A stretch of 64,000 bases of DNA from Polyangium spumosum (GTDB lineage Bacteria > Myxococcota_A > Polyangia > Polyangiales > Polyangiaceae): positions 372,001 through 436,000 of the forward strand of contig NZ_WJIE01000001.1 of assembly GCF_009649845.1 (NCBI RefSeq). Direction: 5' to 3'. The notes under the pieces were generated by a model. The model was given only the letters and a program-made list of their open reading frames with translations, ran no database searches and was not told where the DNA came from. Position numbers and translations under genes: made by a program. Of this stretch, positions 35,625 to 44,331 are shown piece by piece (the first letter of the stretch is position 1; each line of letters opens with the position of its first letter).

Positions 35625-37088
35625 TCACGATCCCACGAAGGCCCGGTTTGCGGCTTTTTCGAGTTGCAGGGCCTTCCAGCGTGTCTCTTCGAGCTCGCGG
35701 GCGGGGTCGGAGTCGGCGACGATGCCGCCGCCGGTGAAGTATTCACCCTCACGGCCCTGGAGGACGACGGTGCGGATGGCCATGGCGAGGGTGACGCTGC
35801 CGTCGTGGGCCACGTGGCCAAGACCGCCGGTGTAGAGGCCGCGGCGGGCGCTCTCGAGGCGGGCGATGACCTCCATGGCGCGAACTTTCGGCGCGCCGGT
35901 GACGCTGCCGCTCGGGACCATGGCAGAGAGGACGTCGTGCCGGGTCGCGCCGGGCCGCGCAAAGGCGCCGAGCAAGGCCTCGCGGTGGTGGACGGTTCTG
36001 TGCGTCACCACACCGGGTCCGTGCAACACCCGGACCGATCCCACGGCCGCGACCTTGCCGAGGTCGTTACGTTCCACATCCACGATCATCGTGAGCTCGG
36101 CGTTTTCCTTGGGATCTTGGTCGAGCTCCCGGACGAGCGCGGCGTCCTCCCGGGCGTCCTCTCCGCGCGGCCGCGTGCCCTTGATCGGACATGTCAACAG
36201 TCGGCCCCAAGGCACCGAATTCAGGACGGATTTTCTCGATGGATCCCCCCCCGGATCGGGCCGATTCCGGCCGTCTCTCACGTTCCACGTGAAGGCTCGT
36301 ATGTCATCTCCTGGAAAAAGCGACCCTTCCGGCAAATCTCTCGTTCGGGCATCGAGGAGCAACTCCGGCGAGGTCGACACGACGGCCAGCTCACGATCGA
36401 GGTGCAGACACGCGGCGAAGGGGGACGGCGCGGCGGCGCTCAGGCGGCGGTGCAGATCGAGCGGCTCGCCCCGGACGAGCGACACGACGAGCCGCCGCGC
36501 CAGGTTGACCTGATAAAGCTCCCCCCGGGCGATGAGCTCCTTGGCCACGAGGATCCGCTCGAGGTGGAGCCGCGTCGGCTCGGCATCCGCGACCTCGACG
36601 GCAAACGCCCCCCGCCCCGCAGGCGCGGGCGCCCGGAGCAGGCGGCGCGAGAGGGCGTCGACATGGTCCCGCGTGACGCCGACGACGAACACGCGCCCCT
36701 CCGCATGATCCACGACGACGACAGCCGGGTACCGCAGCCAGAGCGGCCGTTCGAGTCTCACCCGCGGTCGCCGATCCCCCTCGCGAGGCGACCAGCCGGG
36801 ACGTTCGAGGTTGCGCTGTCCTTCGTACGGCAACACGCCGATCCAGCGGGGGACCGAACGAAACGCGCCGACGGCGCCGCCCAAGGGAAAGTCGGGGTCG
36901 TCGGCGAGCGGATCGAGCTCGTGCGATTGGCGGTCGGGATCACACGCGACGTAGGAGAAACGCGCGTAAGGGCCGGGGGTGCGGTCGGCCGCGTGGAGCA
37001 AGGCGAGCCGGTCCGCGGCATCCGCGCGGAGGCGCTCGGCGAGGGTGATCGGATCGGGCGCGAGGGGGAGCTGTCGACCGACGAGCAC
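35625..37088 (-). CDS. pabB: Aminodeoxychorismate synthase component I
   Basis: 487 residues from a GTG at 37088, with AGGA 8 bases upstream. The chorismate-binding domain has LYQVNLARR, PIKGTRPRG, ELTMIVDVERNDLGKV, SGSVTGAPKVRAMEVI, GLYTGGLGHVA and GEYFTGGGIVADSDPA. The Lys in PIKGT marks aminodeoxychorismate synthases, as opposed to PIAGT in anthranilate synthase. It would make 4-amino-4-deoxychorismate for folate, needing a PabA amidotransferase encoded elsewhere. About 43 extra residues (near 251-297, bases 36192-36335) lie between SPELLL and PIKGT, of different composition from the rest. Much longer upstream frames are artefacts of GC bias. Confidence 0.93.
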   Translation of the reverse strand: MLVGRQLPLAPDPITLAERLRADAADRLALLHAADRTPGPYARFSYVACDPDRQSHELDPLADDPDFPLGGAVGAFRSVPRWIGVLPYEGQRNLERPGWSPREGDRRPRVRLERPLWLRYPAVVVVDHAEGRVFVVGVTRDHVDALSRRLLRAPAPAGRGAFAVEVADAEPTRLHLERILVAKELIARGELYQVNLARRLVVSLVRGEPLDLHRRLSAAAPSPFAACLHLDRELAVVSTSPELLLDARTRDLPEGSLFPGDDIRAFTWNVRDGRNRPDPGGDPSRKSVLNSVPWGRLLTCPIKGTRPRGEDAREDAALVRELDQDPKENAELTMIVDVERNDLGKVAAVGSVRVLHGPGVVTHRTVHHREALLGAFARPGATRHDVLSAMVPSGSVTGAPKVRAMEVIARLESARRGLYTGGLGHVAHDGSVTLAMAIRTVVLQGREGEYFTGGGIVADSDPARELEETRWKALQLEKAANRAFVGS

Positions 37089-37169
37089 GACGACGTTCCT
37101 GCTAGCACGGTGCCCCGGCGGCAGGCGGCGAGATGAAAAGCGGCCGGGCTCGGGGTACGCTCGCGCCGC

Positions 37170-38549
37170 GTGAGCTCTCGAAGGGACAGGCGCTCCGGCT
37201 GGCTCGTGATGGCGGCGCTCCTCGGGAGCGGATGCAGCGAGGAGCCGATCGAGCGGACGCTGCAGATCGTGACGGGCCATGAGACGGACACGTTCTCGGC
37301 CTCCCCGGCCGTGACGAAGATCCGCATCGAAGCCAGGACGGCCACCGGGACGACGTTCGCCGCCGAGACGACGCCCGGCGGGGCGTTCGACCTCGGCGAG
37401 GTGCCAGAGGACGAGCCACTCGGGGTCGAGGTGACGGGGACCACGGCGGAGGGGGCGACGGTCGTGCGAGGCCGGTCGCTCACGGGGATCGTGCCCGGCG
37501 CGTTCGCGACCGTGGACATCCCGGTCTTCGTGCAGCGGGTGGGGACATGGGCGCGTCCGCCCGGCGAGCTCGCGCGAGCGCACGTGGACGCGCCGGGCGC
37601 GGTGCTCGGCGAGCGGTTCCTGGTGACGACGGGCGGGAGCGCAGCGGCAGGCGCGGACGGCGCGGCGGACGTGCGGCTCGGCGATTTTTACGATCTGCTC
37701 GGCTGGGGCCCGGCCGTGACGTCGGCGATGCCGCGGGAAGCGAGGTCGATCGTGGGGCGGATCGGCGGGATGCTCCTCGTGGGGGACGCGGGGGCGAGCG
37801 CGGTCGACACGAGCGGGGCGTCGTACGAGGTGGCGTGGCCGGAGAGCGCGGGATCGTTCGCCGAGGTGGCGGGAGGCCTCGTGGTGGAGTCGCCGTCGGG
37901 GACGAGCTTCGTCGTGGGGGCGACGCGCGCAGGCGCGGCGACGGAGGAGGTGCTCGCCGTGGACACGAGCGGCGCGCTCTCGGTGCGGAAGCTCTCGGCG
38001 GCGCGCACAGGCGCGGCCGCCGCGTGGGCGCCGGGCGTGGGGCTCGTGGTGGCCGGGGGGAGCGCGACGGCGGCGGGGTTCGAGGTGCTGCCGGAGAACG
38101 GGACAGCCTTCGTGGCGCGGGACATGCCCGCGGATGTGACCGAAGGCGCGGCGGCGGTGGTCGCGGGGGACGGGAAGATGGCGCTCGTCGGCGGGATCGA
38201 CGCGGGTGGAGCGCCCGCGGCGACGCGCCGGTGGAGCGCGAGCTGCACGTCGGGGTGCACGATGGAGGAGGTCGCGGGCGCGACGCTGCCGGTGGGGCTC
38301 ACGCGAACGCAGGCGTTTTCGCTCGGCGGATCCCGGGTGTTCGTGGTCGGCCACGAGGCGACGGCGCAGAAGCTCGTGCGGGCGTTCGTGATCGATCTCA
38401 GCGGGCCCGTGGTGGAAGAGCGCCCGCTGCGGGAGCCTCGCTCGGGCGCGACGGTGGTGGCCGCGCCGAACGGGACGCTCGTGCTCCTGGGCGGCGCGCT
38501 CGAGGACGGCTCGCCGGCGCGACGCGTGGAGACGTTTTTCCCGGACTGA
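37170..38549 (+). CDS. Secreted lipoprotein with kelch/propeller-like repeats
   Basis: 459 residues from a GTG at 37170. The signal ends in LLGSGCSEE (lipobox). Residues 30-120 look like a small beta-sandwich (TKIRIEARTATGTTFAAETT). From 130 onward repeated strand units with Gly-Gly pairs, such as GERFLVTTGGSAAAG, GVGLVVAGGSATAAG, GKMALVGGIDAGGAP and GTLVLLGGALEDG, suggest a kelch-type propeller. One disulfide is likely (CTSGC). No enzyme motif. It is divergent from pabB with 81 bases between starts. Confidence 0.78.
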   Translation: MSSRRDRRSGWLVMAALLGSGCSEEPIERTLQIVTGHETDTFSASPAVTKIRIEARTATGTTFAAETTPGGAFDLGEVPEDEPLGVEVTGTTAEGATVVRGRSLTGIVPGAFATVDIPVFVQRVGTWARPPGELARAHVDAPGAVLGERFLVTTGGSAAAGADGAADVRLGDFYDLLGWGPAVTSAMPREARSIVGRIGGMLLVGDAGASAVDTSGASYEVAWPESAGSFAEVAGGLVVESPSGTSFVVGATRAGAATEEVLAVDTSGALSVRKLSAARTGAAAAWAPGVGLVVAGGSATAAGFEVLPENGTAFVARDMPADVTEGAAAVVAGDGKMALVGGIDAGGAPAATRRWSASCTSGCTMEEVAGATLPVGLTRTQAFSLGGSRVFVVGHEATAQKLVRAFVIDLSGPVVEERPLREPRSGATVVAAPNGTLVLLGGALEDGSPARRVETFFPD

Positions 38550-38558
38550 TCGACTCTT

Positions 38559-39461
38559 TCAGATCCGTACGATCTCGCCGCTCCCGAGGACGATCGCTTG
38601 TTCGAGCGGCGCCTCGAAGGTCGCGCCGGGACAGGCGACGACCTCACGAACCTCGCCGCGACCTCGCACGGTCACGCCGTCAGCGAGGATGCAGCTCTCG
38701 AGGGAGACCTCGGGATCGACACGCACGTCCTCGCCGCGCCACGCTCCGAACTCGGCGAGCCAGTGCATGCTCTCCTCGAAATAAGCCTTGGGCGTGCCGA
38801 GGTCGCAGAAGCTCGACACGACCGCGCTCGCCGCGACCCGCTCGCCCGCGCGGAGCGCCGGCAGGTACACGTCGCCGACGAGGCAACCCTCCGCGGGCAG
38901 CCGCGCGCGCGCCGCTTCGCCGAGGATCTGCACGCCCGCGAAGTCCGCGCCCCGCACCTCACGACCAAACGTCTCGCCGCGTAGCCGCACGACCGAACCA
39001 TCCTCCCCGAGGCCCACGGTCCCCTCCCCGACCCGCACCTCCGTCGGATCCACGAACGCGACGGCCAGCGTCGCGATCGCGCCCTTCGCCTTCGCGCGCG
39101 CGTGGGCCCCCTCGAGCGCGGTGACGGAGAACGTCGCCAGGATGTCGCCGTTCCACACGAGCACGTCCCCTGGCCCGAGCGTGTCCCGAGCGGCCGCCAC
39201 GCCACCCGCCGTGCCGAGGATCTTAGGCTCGTGCACGAGGGTCACCGCGACCGGGAGCTCCCGGAGCAGGCGCCGCTCGAAGCGCTCGGCGAGGTGGTGC
39301 GTGTTCAGCACGACCCGCTCGACCCCCACGGGGACGAGGCGATCGACGATGTGAAACAGCAGCGGCTTGTTGCCGAACCACACGAGCGGCTTGGGCACCT
39401 CGTCGGTGATCGGACGCAAGCGCGTGCCGAGGCCGGCGCAGAGGATCATCGCAGTCTTCAT
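38559..39461 (-). CDS. Sugar-phosphate nucleotidyltransferase
   Basis: 300 residues from the ATG at 39461. The N-terminal signature AMILCAGLGTRLRPITDEVP is that of NDP-sugar pyrophosphorylases, with the PK of VPKPLVWFGNKPLLFH. LGTAGGVAAARDTLG and the metal Asp in VWNGDILA are present. Later CDLGTPKAYFE is family-like. A short C-terminal strand region (ESCILADGVTVRGRGEVREV) is the start of a left-handed helix and much shorter than in GlmU. The substrate is most likely mannose-1-P, N-acetylmuramate-1-P or a similar sugar; sequence alone does not decide. It is convergent with the propeller lipoprotein. Confidence 0.88.
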   Translation of the reverse strand: MKTAMILCAGLGTRLRPITDEVPKPLVWFGNKPLLFHIVDRLVPVGVERVVLNTHHLAERFERRLLRELPVAVTLVHEPKILGTAGGVAAARDTLGPGDVLVWNGDILATFSVTALEGAHARAKAKGAIATLAVAFVDPTEVRVGEGTVGLGEDGSVVRLRGETFGREVRGADFAGVQILGEAARARLPAEGCLVGDVYLPALRAGERVAASAVVSSFCDLGTPKAYFEESMHWLAEFGAWRGEDVRVDPEVSLESCILADGVTVRGRGEVREVVACPGATFEAPLEQAIVLGSGEIVRI

Positions 39462-39568
39462 GATCGAACGGATCGAGCACGCGCCCCGGACGGCCGGGGC
39501 GCCTTCGCCTCGCGTGTAGCTTCGTCGAAAGCTCGACGCATGGCCAAGAGCCGTGCTACCGGACCGCC

Positions 39569-40063
39569 GTGCGCGTGCGCCCCGACCCCCGCCACCTCCT
39601 CGCCGCGACCCTCGGCCTGCTCCTCGGCAACGCCACCGGCGCCTGCAGCACCGACGCCGTGGGGATCGAGGCATGCCGGGAGATCGAGACCGCGCGGTGC
39701 GAGGCGCTCCCGGCGTGTGGCGCCACCGAGGCCGAGGCGGCGTACTGCATCGACCTCTACCGCGATCAATGCCTGCACGGCATCCGCAGCGGCCAGGAGC
39801 CCGGCTCCGACGCGACGGCCCGCTGCGTCGAGGCCGTCGGCGCCGTCGCCGCCTGCGCGCGCGCCGGCGCCGCGAGCATGGCCGACTGCCCCGCGGAGCC
39901 GCTCATCACAGGCGCCGATCCCGTGGGGATCACCCCCTGCGCGATCATCACGCGTTCGCCCGAGCGCCTCGCCGACTGCGCGTTCGTCGCGCCGCCCGAA
40001 GACGCAGGCACGACGCCGCCCGACACGAGCGACGCGGGCGACGCGGGCGACGCGACGGACTGA
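39569..40063 (+). CDS. Small Cys-rich lipoprotein, unknown function
   Basis: 164 residues from a GTG at 39569. A signal peptide (HLLAATLGLLLGNATGAC) ends at a Cys, though the -1/-3 residues fit a lipobox only loosely. The mature part has eight further Cys in a helical region (CREIETARCEALPACGATE), suggesting a disulfide-bonded helical bundle. The end is Asp/Ala-rich (DTSDAGDAGDATD). Similar Cys-spaced lipoproteins are common in myxobacteria. A further member in this window is at 55085-55471. No function is known. Confidence 0.7.
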   Translation: MRVRPDPRHLLAATLGLLLGNATGACSTDAVGIEACREIETARCEALPACGATEAEAAYCIDLYRDQCLHGIRSGQEPGSDATARCVEAVGAVAACARAGAASMADCPAEPLITGADPVGITPCAIITRSPERLADCAFVAPPEDAGTTPPDTSDAGDAGDATD

Positions 40064-40080
40064 GCGGCGCGCGCCCGTCT

Positions 40081-41211
40081 TCAGGGCATCGGCATCGGCT
40101 TCGTGCAGCCCATCGTCATGAACGCCGCGACCGGATCGAACTCGGGCGCGCACCCCGGCGAGTCCGCGGCGGGCGGCGTGGGCGCGCCGAGCATCGCGGG
40201 ATCGGCGTCGAAGCCTGCGGCGAACGAGACGGCGTTGCACGGCTTGTTCTGCTCGGGTGGTCCGGTCTGGATGTCGAGGCCGCGGCAGAACAGGTCCTGC
40301 GTCACGCCCCAGAAGGGATTGTTGGTGCAGAAAGAATTGCCGTCGTCGTCGCGGTAACTCGCGATCATCGCGAAGAGCTCGGGCTGCGGGATACGCCCCG
40401 CGATGAGGCCGTCACGCAGCACGTACCGCCCCTGATCGTCCTTCTCGATACGCGCGGAGATCGTGCCCGTCTCGAGGGCGATCCGGAGCCGCGTCTTGCC
40501 GCCCGCGATCTCGATCCCGCCCGCCGGCGCCGAGAGGACGAGCGTGCCGTTCGCCACGTAGGCGAAGTCGTCCACGTACCTCGGCGTGCTCACGTTCGTG
40601 GGATCGAGGAGCGCGCTCGTGGCGATGGGCCACGCGTCGGAGCCCTGCCACGCCGGGACGAAGGCCGTCCCGGGGCTGCCGTACCAGGCGACGCGCACCT
40701 TCGCGTCGTTCGGCTGGCCGTTGTAGCCGCTCACGTGGAAGAGGACGCTCCAGTTCCCGACCTCGGCGAACCCCGTGTAGTACTTCGAGAGGTCGCCCTT
40801 CTGCAAAGCGAGCTCGACGTAGTTGAAGAGCGCGGGGATCTGGTTGTCCCGGCCTTGGGACTTGTCGCAGGAGATCTCCTCCGGCTGCCCCTCGGGCGGG
40901 ACACACGAGCGCCCCTCCCCCTGGCAGCTACAGAACCGGTCGAGATCGAGCCCGAGATCCACGCCCTGCGAGTCCGTCTTCAACCGCAAGACGCGCAGCG
41001 CCACGACGAACTCCTCGCCCGGATCGGCGTCGTTCTCCGGCGTCGGCGACGGCGGCTCCGGGACCGAGGCATGGCCACACGCCTCCCCCGCGTCGGGCGT
41101 CGGCTCGACCTTCTCGAAGCTGTCGAGGGCACAACTCGACGCCAGCCCCACGGTTGGCGCGAGCACGAACAAACAAGCCAACCAAGCGCGCACGAAGGCA
41201 GCGTAACGCAA
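40081..41211 (-). CDS. Secreted protein of unknown function
   Basis: 376 residues. A signal peptide (FVRAWLACLFVLAPTVGLAS) is followed closely by Cys in SSCALDS, so it may be a lipoprotein. The mature region starts with a Pro/Asp/Glu-rich linker, then a beta-rich domain with VVALRVLRLKTDSQGVDLGL, VRVAWYGSPGTAFVP and IEIAGGKTRLRIALET. Paired Cys (DRFCSCQGEGRSCVPP, SFCTNNPFWGVTQDLFCRGL) suggest disulfides. No catalytic residues could be assigned. Convergent with the Cys-rich lipoprotein gene, 17 bases between stops. Confidence 0.7.
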   Translation of the reverse strand: MRYAAFVRAWLACLFVLAPTVGLASSCALDSFEKVEPTPDAGEACGHASVPEPPSPTPENDADPGEEFVVALRVLRLKTDSQGVDLGLDLDRFCSCQGEGRSCVPPEGQPEEISCDKSQGRDNQIPALFNYVELALQKGDLSKYYTGFAEVGNWSVLFHVSGYNGQPNDAKVRVAWYGSPGTAFVPAWQGSDAWPIATSALLDPTNVSTPRYVDDFAYVANGTLVLSAPAGGIEIAGGKTRLRIALETGTISARIEKDDQGRYVLRDGLIAGRIPQPELFAMIASYRDDDGNSFCTNNPFWGVTQDLFCRGLDIQTGPPEQNKPCNAVSFAAGFDADPAMLGAPTPPAADSPGCAPEFDPVAAFMTMGCTKPMPMP

Positions 41212-41254
41212 GCCCTCGCCCGCGAGAAGCGCGCGGGTCGGCGACGCTCGAACC

Positions 41255-41908
41255 TTACAACTTCAAAGCTTTTTTGAAGCGCTTGGCGTCCGCGAACATG
41301 TCCACGTTGGTGAACACGTAGGTCGCATCCTTGTGGTGCTTGCCGCCACGCGCGATGTCGGCGAGCTTCTCGATCGCCGGATCCTCGTAACGCGACTTGT
41401 GCCCCGCGGGCCCATGCAGCCGGTAGTAACCCGTCGGCAACCTCGACAGGCCCGAGACGAGCGGATCACGCGCGGCGAGCGCGCCGACCTCCTGCGTGAG
41501 CTCGTCACACTCGTCGGGATCCCAGCCGGGCGCAGGTTCGTACACGACGCGATCGAAGCGCGTACGCACGGCCTGGAGGAAGTCACGGAGCATGCCCTTG
41601 TTCGTCTTGCTGGGCGCAAACTCGGGCGGAGCGACGAAGACCGCGGTCTTCGCCTCGAGCTCCTCCGCCACACTCTCGAGACCCTTCAGCGCGGTCTCGA
41701 TGACCTTTCCATCCCGGAACCCCTCCTGACCCACCTCACGCGGGCCGAGCAGCGCGAACCGGAACCCCTCGGGCGCCTCACGCCGCCACCGCCGGATCGT
41801 GCCGGGGCCAGGCATGGACATGTGGGTTTCCTGCACCTCCACGAACATGAATTCGCGGAAATACCGCGTCGCTGGGACGGGAAAGCCGGCGCAGCCAACG
41901 GTAATCAT
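41255..41908 (-). CDS. DUF72 (YecE-like) TIM-barrel protein
   Basis: 217 residues from the ATG at 41908. It has the DUF72 pattern: ITVGCAGFP at the start, FVEVQET with the strand-1 acidic residue, RRWRREAPEGFRFALLGPRE, VFVAPPEFAPS, YYRLHGP and YVFTNVDMFADAKRF at the end. The family adopts a TIM barrel and is linked by genome context to radical or Fe-S enzymes; its reaction is unknown. It is at the short end for the family. The 44-base gap to the next stop-start on the strand would allow cotranscription with the secreted protein. Confidence 0.88.
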   Translation of the reverse strand: MITVGCAGFPVPATRYFREFMFVEVQETHMSMPGPGTIRRWRREAPEGFRFALLGPREVGQEGFRDGKVIETALKGLESVAEELEAKTAVFVAPPEFAPSKTNKGMLRDFLQAVRTRFDRVVYEPAPGWDPDECDELTQEVGALAARDPLVSGLSRLPTGYYRLHGPAGHKSRYEDPAIEKLADIARGGKHHKDATYVFTNVDMFADAKRFKKALKL

Positions 41909-42011
41909 CGAGTCCCACGGTAGCCTACGTGTCGCTGTTTGTCATTGCTGGAGAAGGCCCTGCGCCAACGAGCAGGCCCACGGGGCCAGCCCAGTGGGCA
42001 AACTCGCTCTC

Positions 42012-42518
42012 TCACTCCAGGGCCCGTCGCACGAGCAGCGCGCCCAGGCGCTTCGCCGCGCGGCGCAGGGACTCCTCCCGGGTCGCATGAAACGAGGTGG
42101 GATCGTCCTCGCGCGCGGCGAACTCACGCACGGTGACGTCGGACCCCACCCGCTCGGGAGGCGCCCCCTCGGCCCGACGCACGAACGCTCGCCCGCGCAG
42201 CGTCCACGTCACGGCCTGCGCGAGCGGCGCGCCCTCCCGCGTCGCGACCCCCGGCGCCGCGCCCCCCTCCTCGACACGGACGAGCTCGACGACGAGCGCC
42301 GGACATCGCCCTTCGCCGCGAGGATCACACGACGCGAGGCGCCCCGCGGCGGCGAGCTCGGCGCGCGCCCCCTCGACGACCGCCTCCTCGGCGAGCGCGG
42401 AGGCGACCACGCCCGCCGGCACGACGGCGAGCGGCTCGCCCGCCGCGGGGCCCACGATCCGATACCCGCACCCGGGCGCCACGAAGAGCCCCACGAGCCC
42501 GACGACGAACCACCTCAC
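42012..42518 (-). CDS. Lipoprotein, LptE-like N-terminus
   Basis: 168 residues from a GTG at 42518 that overlaps the exonuclease stop (GTGA). A signal peptide (WFVVGLVGLFVAPGCGYRIV) ends in a lipobox-like Cys followed by GYRI, as in LptE proteins that plug the LptD pore and help deliver lipopolysaccharide. Beyond this, the mature part (VVELVRVEEGG, AVTWTLRGRAFVRRAEG) fits an alpha/beta outer-membrane lipoprotein but not LptE specifically. LptE assignment is tentative. Cotranslated with the preceding exonuclease. Confidence 0.65.
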   Translation of the reverse strand: MRWFVVGLVGLFVAPGCGYRIVGPAAGEPLAVVPAGVVASALAEEAVVEGARAELAAAGRLASCDPRGEGRCPALVVELVRVEEGGAAPGVATREGAPLAQAVTWTLRGRAFVRRAEGAPPERVGSDVTVREFAAREDDPTSFHATREESLRRAAKRLGALLVRRALE

Positions 42519-43810
42519 GGCCGCTTCTCGAGCTTGCGCCGCAGCCGCGCGCGCCTCTTCTCGGCGGCCGGCTCCGCTTCCCCGGTCCCGCGCTCGACGA
42601 GCGCGAGCGCCGCAGCGAACGATTTCACGTGGTGCTCGTAGAGCTTCGCGAGCTCGAGCCGCACGGAGGGGTCGTCGATTTCCTCGGCGAGCGCCTCGTA
42701 ATCGAGCAACGCGCGCGCCTTGTCCCCGCGCGCCTTGGCGATGTCGCCCCGCGTCCGCTTGGCGAGCGCGCCGCCGCCCCGCACGACGGCCGCCTCCGCC
42801 GTCTCCGCCGCGCGATCGAGCTCGCCCGCGCGCCGGAGCGTCTTCGCCACGCCCGCGAGGTCCGCGCCGGGCAACCCGCCATGCATCGGCTCGCCGTAGA
42901 GACCGACGAGCGCGACCATCGAGAGCACGTCGTGCTCGTTGTGGGTGACGACGCCGGAGAGCGCGCCTTCGTCCGCGGTGCGCAGATAGTGCATGTAACA
43001 AGCGACGACGTCCGCGCCGCCGACGTCGCCCACGCGCTCACGCCCGAGGACCTCGCTCTCGATCGCGGCGAGGGTGCGGCTCTTCAAGCGATGGCCGTGG
43101 ATGCGACGCGCGACGTGGACGAGGTCGAGGTGCGGCAACTCGCGTGGCGCCGGCATGCGGTTCATGACGCAACGCGCGCGGAGCAAGGGCATGTCGAAGG
43201 CCTTGCCGTTGTACGTGACGATCATCGAGGCCTCGTCGAGCCTTCGCGCGAGCAGCTCGAGGATCGGCGCCTCCTCGCCGAGCCGTCGGAGGAGGGCCTG
43301 CTCCAGGACGAACGCGCCTTCTGCCTCGTCGTAGAACGACATGCCGAGCAGAAACGCGACCGTGCCCGTGCCGCCTTGCAGGCCCGTGGTCTCGGTGTCG
43401 ATGAAGAGCGCGCGCCGCGCGTCGCAGGTCGCGAGCCTGGGATCGAGCGCGAGGAGCGAGAGCAGGGCGGGCTCCGCGTCCCGCGCAGCGACGAGCGGCG
43501 CCCGGCCGACCCGCGCCGCCGGCGGCGCGCGATGCCGGCGCACGTACAGCGGGCCGCGCGAGGTGTGCTCGACGAAAAAAGGAAGCTCGGTCCGCGTGGG
43601 ATCGGGGCGCGGCGCGGAAGGCGCGGCCTTGCCGAGGATCCGGGCGATACGATCACGGAGATCGTCGAGCGTGGGCTTCGACGCGAGCGCGGCCGCGGCG
43701 TTCTCGGGGACGGGCGCGGGCGCGGGAGCAGCGGCGGGCGCGGGCGCGGGTGCGGGCGCGCCCCCGGGCATGGGCGGCAAGCGGGCGAGCTTGGATGCAA
43801 ACGAGGCCAT
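42515..43810 (-). CDS. YprB-like ribonuclease H-fold exonuclease
   Basis: 431 residues. The first 60 residues are Ala/Pro repeats. The DEDD exonuclease site has FIDTETTGLQGGTGTVAFLL (first Asp and Glu), YNGKAFDMPLLRAR (second Asp) and HNEHDVLSMVALVGLY (last Asp with His), the order of YprB/RNase_H_2 proteins. HLDLVHVARRIHGHRLKS is between. The C-terminal 120 residues are TPR-like helices (AKTLRRAGELDRAAETAEAA). Substrate is unknown; relatives are predicted to trim DNA or RNA. It lies just downstream of the 21-bp tandem array and overlaps the lipoprotein gene. Confidence 0.87.
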   Translation of the reverse strand: MASFASKLARLPPMPGGAPAPAPAPAAAPAPAPVPENAAAALASKPTLDDLRDRIARILGKAAPSAPRPDPTRTELPFFVEHTSRGPLYVRRHRAPPAARVGRAPLVAARDAEPALLSLLALDPRLATCDARRALFIDTETTGLQGGTGTVAFLLGMSFYDEAEGAFVLEQALLRRLGEEAPILELLARRLDEASMIVTYNGKAFDMPLLRARCVMNRMPAPRELPHLDLVHVARRIHGHRLKSRTLAAIESEVLGRERVGDVGGADVVACYMHYLRTADEGALSGVVTHNEHDVLSMVALVGLYGEPMHGGLPGADLAGVAKTLRRAGELDRAAETAEAAVVRGGGALAKRTRGDIAKARGDKARALLDYEALAEEIDDPSVRLELAKLYEHHVKSFAAALALVERGTGEAEPAAEKRRARLRRKLEKRP

Positions 43811-43865
43811 GCGCTGCCGAGCTCAGGCTGCCACGACGAACACTGAACATCAAGACAGGGATCAC

Positions 43866-44327
43866 GAGGGCCGGGTGGCGTTCCGCGAGGGCCGGGTGGC
43901 GTTCCGCGAGGGCCGGGTCGTGTTCCACGAGGGCCGGGTGGCGTTCCGCGAGGGCCGGGTCGTGTTCCGCGAGGGCCGGGTGGCGTTCCGCGAGGGCCGG
44001 GTCGTGTTTCGCGAGGGCCGGGGCGTGTTCCGCGAGGGCCGGGGCGTGTTCCACAAGGGCCGGGTCGTGTTCCACAAGGGCCGGGTCGCTTCCCGCAAGG
44101 GCGGAGTCGTTCCCCGCAAGGGCGGAGTCGTTCCCCGCAAGGGCGGGGTCGTTCCCCGCAAGGGCGGAGTCGTTCCCCGCAAGGGCGGGGTCGCTCGCAA
44201 CAAGGGCGGGGTCGCTCGCAACAAGGGCGGAGTCGCTCGCGACAAGGGCGGGGTCGCTCGCGACAAGGGCGGGGTCGCTCGCAACAAGGGCGGAGTCGCT
44301 CGCAACATGGGCGGGGTCGCTTCCCGC
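43866..44327. repeat. 21-bp tandem array, about 22 units
   Basis: Contiguous 21-bp units in related sub-blocks: first GAGGGCCGGGTGGCGTTCCG type, then AAGGGCCGGGTCGTGTTCCA, then AAGGGCGGAGTCGTTCCCCG, then AAGGGCGGGGTCGCTCGCAA. Neighbouring units are most alike, as expected from stepwise duplication. The unit contains no stop in any frame and is a multiple of three, so several frames remain open, but none continues a recognisable gene. It fills nearly all of the gap between the exonuclease start (43810) and the TPR gene stop (44332). Confidence 0.95.
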
Positions 44328-44331
44328 GAGG

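Noticed and set aside
35625-38354. 909-residue minus-strand frame ending as PabB
   Set aside because: The upstream 420 codons lie antisense to a signal-peptide lipoprotein and have no family resemblance. Only the part from 37088 matches PabB.
43866-44327. CRISPR array
   Set aside because: Units are contiguous with no spacers, 21 bases is too short, and no cas genes are near.
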